A DNA stretch of 11,186 nt from Gallionella sp. (lineage in GTDB: Bacteria; Pseudomonadota; Gammaproteobacteria; Burkholderiales; Gallionellaceae), in the NCBI GenBank assembly GCA_024654105.1, contig JANLID010000082.1:1-11186 (forward strand). Reading direction: 5' to 3'. The position numbers were made by a program, and so were the translations under genes. The notes under the pieces are model-generated. The model searched no databases, had not been told where the DNA came from, and saw only the letters and a list, made by a program, of their open reading frames with translations. Positions 6,868 through 11,186 of this stretch are shown here, one piece after another; within the stretch, counting starts at the first letter, position 1; the number at the start of each line of letters is the position of its first letter.

Positions 6868-8709
6868 TTAACGCGAGAAGATTTCCGCATCTCCCTTGAG
6901 CTTGGTGAAGTCATCGGTAACGTGGCAGCGTTCACACTTCTGGCCGAATCCGCCATCATGGACATCCCTGTTGGCATGGCAACCACCACACATAAGCGGC
7001 ACGTCAAATTTCTTTTCCACCGGCGTCTTGTGGCAATCCAGGCAACCGGTTTTCAGGTGGGCGCCATCAAGTTTGTAGTTAGTGCGCCGATCATGATCGA
7101 AGTTCCATGACTTCCAGGTGCGGGTGTTATGACAATCCTCACACTTTGGCCCGAGCCGTTTTTTATGGGTATCCTCCTTCTCATGACATCCAATGCAGGT
7201 TGATGAGGCATCGTGGAAGGCCGGTGTCTTATGGCATTTTTTGCACTCCAGCTTCACATGGCTACCGGTCAGGATGAATTTTGCCTTGGCGTGATCATAG
7301 GGCGCATCCTTCCAGTTGGTTTCCTTATGGCAGGTTTCGCATTTGGAACCCAGTTGATTCTTGTGCAAATCATCCTTGCGGTGGCATGAAATACATGCCG
7401 TTTCCAGTTTTTGCCCGTAAAGTGGCTTTTCGGGAGGATGGCATGCCTTGCAGAGTGTTTTCTGATGCTTGCCCTTAAGGGGATACTTGGTGTCCTTGTC
7501 GTGGTCGAAAGTGAGCGTTTTCCAATCCTTCTCGGTATGACAAGTCTCGCACTTGTTGCCGTAATTTCCTTTATGGCCTTTCTCCTGGTCATTTTTGCGG
7601 TGGCAACCAACGCAAGCCATCTCCAGTTTTTTGCGGGGCGCCGAACCGGTTACGCCCTCCTTGTGGCAAGTCTCACACTTGGCATCGCGGTGCTTGCCCT
7701 TAAGGGGGTACTTGGTATCCTTGTCGTGATCGAAATTGGAAGATTTCCAGCTCTTGTCATTGTGGCAACTCTCGCATTTTTCGCCCAAGCTTCCCCGGTG
7801 GCCTTTTTCCTGGTCGTCCTTGCGATGGCAAGACACACAGGTCACCGGCAATTTCTGTTTATACAAGTCCCCCTTGCCGGGTAAGTGGCAGCCGTCGCAC
7901 TTTACCGGCTGATGTTTGCCGCGCAGGTCAAAATGGGTATCTTTGTCGTGATTAAAGCTTATTTCCTTCCAGCCCCGGTCGTTATGGCAGGTTTCACACT
8001 TGGCTCCATAGCGGCCCTTGTGCCCCTTGTCCTGGTCGTCCTTGCGGTGGCATCCGATGCATTCTTTCGGAGCGCCCGTGTATTCCTTGTTGGTATGGCA
8101 CTTTTTGCAGGTAATATCGACATGTTTGCCGCCGATCAGGGAAAATTTTGTCTTTTCATGATCGAAGCTGGATTTTTTCCAGTCCTTCGCGTCATGGCAG
8201 TTTCCGCAATCGGGGCCAAGCTTGCCTTTATGCACGTCATCCTTGATGTGACAGACGTCACATTTGGAAGACGCATCCCGATATTTTGTCTTTGGCTTAT
8301 GGCAACCCGAACATTTGGCAAGTTTATGTTTATCCTCAATAACATAATCCGTTTCATCATGATTGAACTTGAGCCTGTCGAATTCCGCAACCTTCGCGTC
8401 CCTCCCCTTATGCTCGGTATGGCAATCACGGCATTCCTTTTCCTTGATGCGCCCGTGATAGCCCTTCTGGCTGCGGACGTCTGTTGCCACCTCCTTGTGA
8501 CAATCGAGACACAAACCGGTTTGCGCACCTTTATCGAAACGCTTATGGCAGTTAGCGCATTCGGCCTCATACTTGGCGTGTCCCTGGATCACCTTGCCGG
8601 GCATCACTGCGCTCTCCACCGATTCCGCCGCAGCCCATTGCGGCAAAAGCATGAATATCGTCAGAAACAGCCCGCGCAATAGGTTAATACATATAATGTG
8701 CGATGACAT
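6868..8709 (-). CDS. Periplasmic 24-heme c-type cytochrome made of eight triheme modules
   Basis: The ATG at 8709 gives 613 residues. A signal peptide (LLRGLFLTIFMLLPQWAAA, cleaved before ES) leads into a Lys/Asp/His-rich mature chain of about 584 residues with 24 CXXCH motifs and no lipobox. An N-terminal triheme unit (CANCH, CLDCH, CRDCH) is followed by seven repeats of about 70 residues, each with three motifs. The repeat pattern is FDHDKDTKYPLKGKH then CxxCH, CxxCHRKDD, KGH, GxKCETCH and WK. Each module supplies three conserved extra His (FDHD, GKH, KGH/DVH), so 24 of the 26 non-motif His match 24 hemes; the other two are not conserved between modules. Heme density is about one per 24 residues, so it should form a long, wire-like chain. 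The start overlaps the end of the cytochrome b gene by 26 bases and lacks a clear ribosome binding site, which suggests translational coupling. An upstream extension to 8751 would add only an unlikely prefix. Confidence 0.92.
   Translation of the reverse strand: MSSHIICINLLRGLFLTIFMLLPQWAAAESVESAVMPGKVIQGHAKYEAECANCHKRFDKGAQTGLCLDCHKEVATDVRSQKGYHGRIKEKECRDCHTEHKGRDAKVAEFDRLKFNHDETDYVIEDKHKLAKCSGCHKPKTKYRDASSKCDVCHIKDDVHKGKLGPDCGNCHDAKDWKKSSFDHEKTKFSLIGGKHVDITCKKCHTNKEYTGAPKECIGCHRKDDQDKGHKGRYGAKCETCHNDRGWKEISFNHDKDTHFDLRGKHQPVKCDGCHLPGKGDLYKQKLPVTCVSCHRKDDQEKGHRGSLGEKCESCHNDKSWKSSNFDHDKDTKYPLKGKHRDAKCETCHKEGVTGSAPRKKLEMACVGCHRKNDQEKGHKGNYGNKCETCHTEKDWKTLTFDHDKDTKYPLKGKHQKTLCKACHPPEKPLYGQKLETACISCHRKDDLHKNQLGSKCETCHKETNWKDAPYDHAKAKFILTGSHVKLECKKCHKTPAFHDASSTCIGCHEKEDTHKKRLGPKCEDCHNTRTWKSWNFDHDRRTNYKLDGAHLKTGCLDCHKTPVEKKFDVPLMCGGCHANRDVHDGGFGQKCERCHVTDDFTKLKGDAEIFSR
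6904..8364 (-). repeat. Seven tandem coding repeats of about 210-225 bases (triheme modules)
   Basis: The heme cysteines of the 24-heme protein recur in threes every 67-75 codons. At DNA level, for example, the segment encoding HDKDTKYPLKGKH appears almost unchanged near 7466 and again near 7691, exactly 225 bases apart. This indicates that the gene grew by tandem duplication of a triheme unit. Confidence 0.8.
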
Positions 8710-9565
8710 GAACCACGACGCTGAAGAAGAACAGATAAATAAAAGGCACATGAACTACATGCCAAAGCGCAAAAAGACGTTCCCAAGTGACAAATGTGGC
8801 CGTACTGCAGACCGCTTCCACATAATCGTCAATCTGCTCTTTTGCCAACCGCCGGTGAGTCAACAACTCGCTGTGTGACCAGTTTTGCTCGTGCCCCATC
8901 CTGTCAAGGGCATGCCATGCCTCATGCCGGGTCGCACGGGCAATGCCGCGTCCCCGTTGGCGCAAAATAAGAAAATGCCAGGTATGCGCCCATGCCCCGT
9001 CTAATTTACGCAAAGCGAACGACTGGAATCCGGCAAGATTTTCTCCAATGGCCGGAACAAGGCCGAATACCGTATTCATACTCTCGGCGCTTTCCTTCAT
9101 TTGATGCTCAACTTCTGCCAAGGTTGCCTTGCGCCCATAAAGGCCATGATGAATATGGCGGTAAACATAGCGCCCGACAATCCCGCTGCCCGCCACCAGC
9201 AACATGGAGTAAAGCGCAATCCGGCTGTTCATCGCCCCAATTTTGAAAGTTGAATGGAACAACGCCAGTACCGGACCGGCAATGCCAAACACCATATGCA
9301 TCTGAAACCAGTAGCGTAGCTGGCCCAAACGGTTCAGGAAAGGAAAGCGCTTGCGCAGGGAGTAAGCCAGCATGAAGAACATCAAGCCCCCGCCGACCCA
9401 TCCCATGTTATGACCAAAACTCGAGCCGGCCTTATAAGGAGCCGCGGTTGCCACAAACCAGCCCAGCGCAATCAGAACGATGGTGAAAACGCTGATAGCG
9501 ATGCGCAACAATCCGCCACCCTTGGTATTACTTGATAGGCTGGAAGTTTTTGGTTGCGGATTCAT
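8684..9565 (-). CDS. Integral-membrane diheme b-type cytochrome, ferric-reductase-like ligand pattern
   Basis: The chosen ATG at 9565 gives 293 residues and has AAGGA ten bases upstream. A GTG at 9607 and an ATG at 9574 are in frame but have poorer signals. Five transmembrane helices are visible. Counting from the GTG, helix 3 carries H104 and H118 (HMVFGIAGPVLALFH) and helix 5 carries H286 and H300 (HVPFIYLFFFSVVVH). Both are HX13H, the spacing that stacks two b hemes in ferric reductase/NOX-type domains. H283 and H304 flank the second pair. No FAD or NAD(P)H domain is present. Instead a loop of about 125 residues, rich in His and Arg, lies between helices 4 and 5; by the positive-inside rule it faces the cytoplasm. 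The gene overlaps the 24-heme gene by 26 bases, so the likely job is exchanging electrons between the quinone pool and the periplasmic cytochrome. That job is inferred. Confidence 0.82.
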   Translation of the reverse strand: MNPQPKTSSLSSNTKGGGLLRIAISVFTIVLIALGWFVATAAPYKAGSSFGHNMGWVGGGLMFFMLAYSLRKRFPFLNRLGQLRYWFQMHMVFGIAGPVLALFHSTFKIGAMNSRIALYSMLLVAGSGIVGRYVYRHIHHGLYGRKATLAEVEHQMKESAESMNTVFGLVPAIGENLAGFQSFALRKLDGAWAHTWHFLILRQRGRGIARATRHEAWHALDRMGHEQNWSHSELLTHRRLAKEQIDDYVEAVCSTATFVTWERLFALWHVVHVPFIYLFFFSVVVHVIAHYMY

Positions 9566-9627
9566 TCCGGGCATTTCCTTTTTAAAGTTTTGCGAATAAT
9601 CACTCACACACGCAGAATGATAAATTA

Positions 9628-9640
9628 CGCTTAAAAAGCG
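9628..9640. repeat. Short hairpin in the gap before the cytochrome b gene
   Basis: CGCTT-AAA-AAGCG forms a 5-bp stem about 65 bases upstream of the chosen cytochrome b start. On the gene strand it lies within a larger imperfect dyad (TCACACAG ... CTG-CG-TGTGTGA, about 9600-9655). It may be a leader or processing structure; evidence is weak. The 182-base gap (9566-9747) holds no other recognised element. Confidence 0.25.
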
Positions 9641-9747
9641 CTTAACTGTGTGATGAACCCATGCAGGACGTCACGTTAACACACCCTTACTGCTCGCAGC
9701 ATTTCAGATTTAACGTGGCCAATCAAGAAGTCCGAATTTGTGCCGGC

Positions 9748-11046
9748 TTAGCGATAGCTCAACGCAATACCATTTTCAATGCTATCCGACTTGAATCCCG
9801 AGATATCGCCAGCCTGATTGATCCGAAAACAGTCAGCCTCGGCAGTTGACACGGCAGAAGCATTGGCTGGTGTAATCTCAACGCTGAGGCAAAGCCAGGC
9901 TGTCGTGGCTGAATCAGCTTCAAGCGACCACATTGCATACCACATATCGGGAGCCAAGGTGGCGTTGTTAATATAATTTCTCCCCTTATAAATCACCCCC
10001 GATGCTCCCACGCGGCTGGTCGAAGGCAATGGGAGTTGCGTTGTTACCTTCATGTTATTGCTCGAACCGTACATATTGTTCAGGCTCCCGAACAGGTAGA
10101 AGGGCGCCACCGAATAGAAATCCTCAAAGTTTTTCGTAGAAGTAATAGTGCCGTTCTTTTTCAATATATTCGACTGCGAATAAGTCTTAAGCGGTGCCGC
10201 ATAAATAAGCGGGTCGGTTTTGTCAGGCCCGGGTATACGTCCAACCGACAGGGAGAAATTATTCCCTGCGGCATCGGTAGCGCTGGCGGTATATGTTGAC
10301 GCAGTTGAAGCCAAAGAGGCAAATACTGCTTCTACTGGAAAGTCGATTGTAGAAGTAGCCATGGTCGACGGTATCCAGCCTGTCGTCAGGTGGCACGCAT
10401 CACACGAATCGGCGGTGGAGATATGCATTGAACTCTTGCCCCTGGCAGTAGTGCCGTTATGGCAAGTGGCGCAGGTACCCGGTGCCACGTTGCTGTGGCT
10501 CATCGCGGTCGCCGGTGTCCAGGCTGTCGTCAGGTGACAGGTGTCACATGAGGCAGCGGCGGCAATATGGCTTGAACTCTTGCCTCTGGCAGTAGTGCCG
10601 TTATGGCAGGTGGCGCAGGTGCCCGGTGCCACGTTGCTGTGGCCCATGGTCGCCGGTTTCCAGGCTGTCGTCAGGTGACAGATGTCACATGAGGCTGTGG
10701 TGGCAATATGGCTCGATTTCTTGCCCTTGGCGTAAGTCCCGTTATGGCAGGTGGCGCAGGTGCCTGGCGCCACGTTGCTATGGTTTATGCGCGCCGGCTC
10801 CCAGCCAGACGTCTGGTGGCAGACGTCACATGAGTCAGTGGTAGGAATATGGCTTGATTCTTTGCCCTTGGCGGCAGTGCCGTTGTGGCAAGTTGCGCAT
10901 GTGCCAGGCACCACGCTGCTATGCTGTGCTGCGCTGCTGCCGTTCACGACTCGAGTGGCGGAAGTGCGGCCATCTTCGCCATCATGTTCACCGGAACACC
11001 CGGTGAGCAATGCTGTTAATACAAACCAGAAAATATATTTTCCCAT
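9748..11046 (-). CDS. Octaheme c-type outer-membrane lipoprotein with C-terminal non-heme domain
   Basis: A 432-residue protein starting MGKYIFWFVLTALLTGCSGE. LLTGC is a clear lipobox with acylation at C17, and Ser at +2 (not Asp) favours sorting to the outer membrane. Eight CXXCH motifs (C50, C73, C97, C120, C144, C167, C192, C215) form four 47-residue diheme modules (SNVAPGTCATCHNGTTARGK...H...SCDxCHLTT). Each motif is preceded by one conserved His, giving eight distal ligands for eight hemes. From about residue 230 a stretch of about 200 residues has no heme motif. It is rich in Ser, Thr, Asn and aromatics, looks beta-rich, and has C386 and C406 that could pair; I do not recognise this domain. 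The ribosome binding site AGGGG lies eight bases before the ATG. As first gene of the cluster it is the best candidate for the surface-exposed terminal cytochrome. Surface location is inferred from the lipobox and context. Confidence 0.9.
   Translation of the reverse strand: MGKYIFWFVLTALLTGCSGEHDGEDGRTSATRVVNGSSAAQHSSVVPGTCATCHNGTAAKGKESSHIPTTDSCDVCHQTSGWEPARINHSNVAPGTCATCHNGTYAKGKKSSHIATTASCDICHLTTAWKPATMGHSNVAPGTCATCHNGTTARGKSSSHIAAAASCDTCHLTTAWTPATAMSHSNVAPGTCATCHNGTTARGKSSMHISTADSCDACHLTTGWIPSTMATSTIDFPVEAVFASLASTASTYTASATDAAGNNFSLSVGRIPGPDKTDPLIYAAPLKTYSQSNILKKNGTITSTKNFEDFYSVAPFYLFGSLNNMYGSSNNMKVTTQLPLPSTSRVGASGVIYKGRNYINNATLAPDMWYAMWSLEADSATTAWLCLSVEITPANASAVSTAEADCFRINQAGDISGFKSDSIENGIALSYR
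10388..10926 (-). repeat. Four tandem 141-base coding repeats (diheme modules)
   Basis: Within the octaheme lipoprotein gene the GTCATCHNGT segment recurs at 47-codon spacing (47, 47, then 48 codons). The DNA of the copies is closely similar, for example around 10450, 10590, 10735 and 10875. The same module type, more diverged, occurs in the 11-heme gene at 5855-6277. Confidence 0.8.
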
Positions 11047-11109
11047 TATTTACCCCTGATAAAACCAGCAATAACTTGCATGACGCGACCTGATTAGCCA
11101 CGAAGTTCA

Positions 11110-11132
11110 GCAGGCTCATGTTTTGAGCCTGC
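11110..11132. repeat. Perfect 9-bp hairpin in the divergent intergenic region
   Basis: GCAGGCTCA and TGAGCCTGC flank a 5-base TGTTT loop. It sits between the start of the lipoprotein gene (minus) and a plus-strand gene start at the window edge. No T-tract follows on either strand, so it is more likely an operator or leader hairpin than a terminator. Confidence 0.5.
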
Positions 11133-11139
11133 GCATGTG

Positions 11140-11145
11140 GATAAT
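11140..11145 (+). promoter_or_regulatory. Possible -10 element for the edge gene
   Basis: GATAAT, five of six matches to TATAAT, lies about 30 bases upstream of the edge gene's ATG, with a TG dinucleotide nearby. No -35 box stands at normal spacing, so this is a weak call. Confidence 0.25.
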
Positions 11146-11174
11146 AAACGCATTCCAACAAAAGGAGATGCGCG

Positions 11175-11186
11175 ATGGGGATCAAC
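11175..11186 (+). CDS. Partial gene, first four codons (MGIN), product unknown
   Basis: ATGGGGATCAAC closes the window. It is preceded by AAAGGAG with about seven bases to the ATG, an ideal ribosome binding site. The gene runs divergently from the cytochrome cluster. Four codons give no hint of function. The evidence for a gene is the binding site and spacing only. Confidence 0.5.

Noticed and set aside
7411..8682. Long plus-strand open frames (157 and 265 codons) opposite the 24-heme gene, encoding hydrophobic peptides
   Set aside because: They are exactly antisense to a gene with 24 heme motifs. The complement of the Cys/His/Lys-rich repeats reads as Ala/Val/Leu/Phe, and no ribosome binding site or domain supports them.
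10388..10926. Regular repeat array that could suggest CRISPR or satellite DNA
   Set aside because: The 141-base period is a whole number of codons in frame with the octaheme protein and matches its diheme modules; there are no spacers.

Overview
The window looks like chromosomal DNA of a Gram-negative bacterium with moderate GC. It most resembles a betaproteobacterium, perhaps a Gallionellaceae-type iron oxidiser (Sideroxydans/Gallionella/Nitrotoga relatives). That placement is inference: it rests on an outer-membrane beta-barrel, an outer-membrane lipoprotein, Sec signal peptides and very many c-type heme motifs in one gene cluster. No rRNA or other phylogenetic marker is present.

Left part (1-2966). 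The first 57 bases are the start of a minus-strand gene cut by the window edge. A minus-strand pair follows: a TerC/YjbE-type membrane protein and, 12 bases downstream, a universal stress protein. Divergent from them is a plus-strand cytosolic Ser/Thr protein kinase fused to a C-terminal cyclic-nucleotide-binding domain. A strong bidirectional terminator (2932-2966) separates the kinase from the convergent cluster to its right.

Right part (3079-11046). Five minus-strand genes look like one extracellular electron transfer system. In transcription order they are: an octaheme outer-membrane lipoprotein with a C-terminal non-heme domain; an integral-membrane diheme b-type cytochrome with two HX13H ligand pairs; a periplasmic 24-heme cytochrome built from eight triheme modules; a periplasmic cytochrome with ten CXXCH motifs and one CX4CH motif; and a 741-residue outer-membrane beta-barrel with a periplasmic N-terminal domain and TPRs. 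Together they encode up to 43 c hemes and 2 b hemes. In all three multiheme proteins the number of conserved non-motif histidines equals the number of hemes, which argues for bis-His ligation throughout.

A simple model is quinone pool <-> diheme cytochrome b <-> periplasmic 24-heme wire <-> 11-heme protein in the porin <-> octaheme surface lipoprotein. It could run inward (for example Fe(II) oxidation) or outward (metal or electrode reduction); the sequence does not give the direction. From memory the layout resembles the porin-cytochrome clusters called PCC3 in iron oxidisers. It is not the classical MtrCAB order.

Right edge (11047-11186). A short intergenic region with a perfect 9-bp hairpin is followed by the first four codons of a divergent plus-strand gene with a good ribosome binding site. 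No RNA genes, insertion sequences or CRISPR arrays were seen, and no gene-free stretch exceeds 300 bases.
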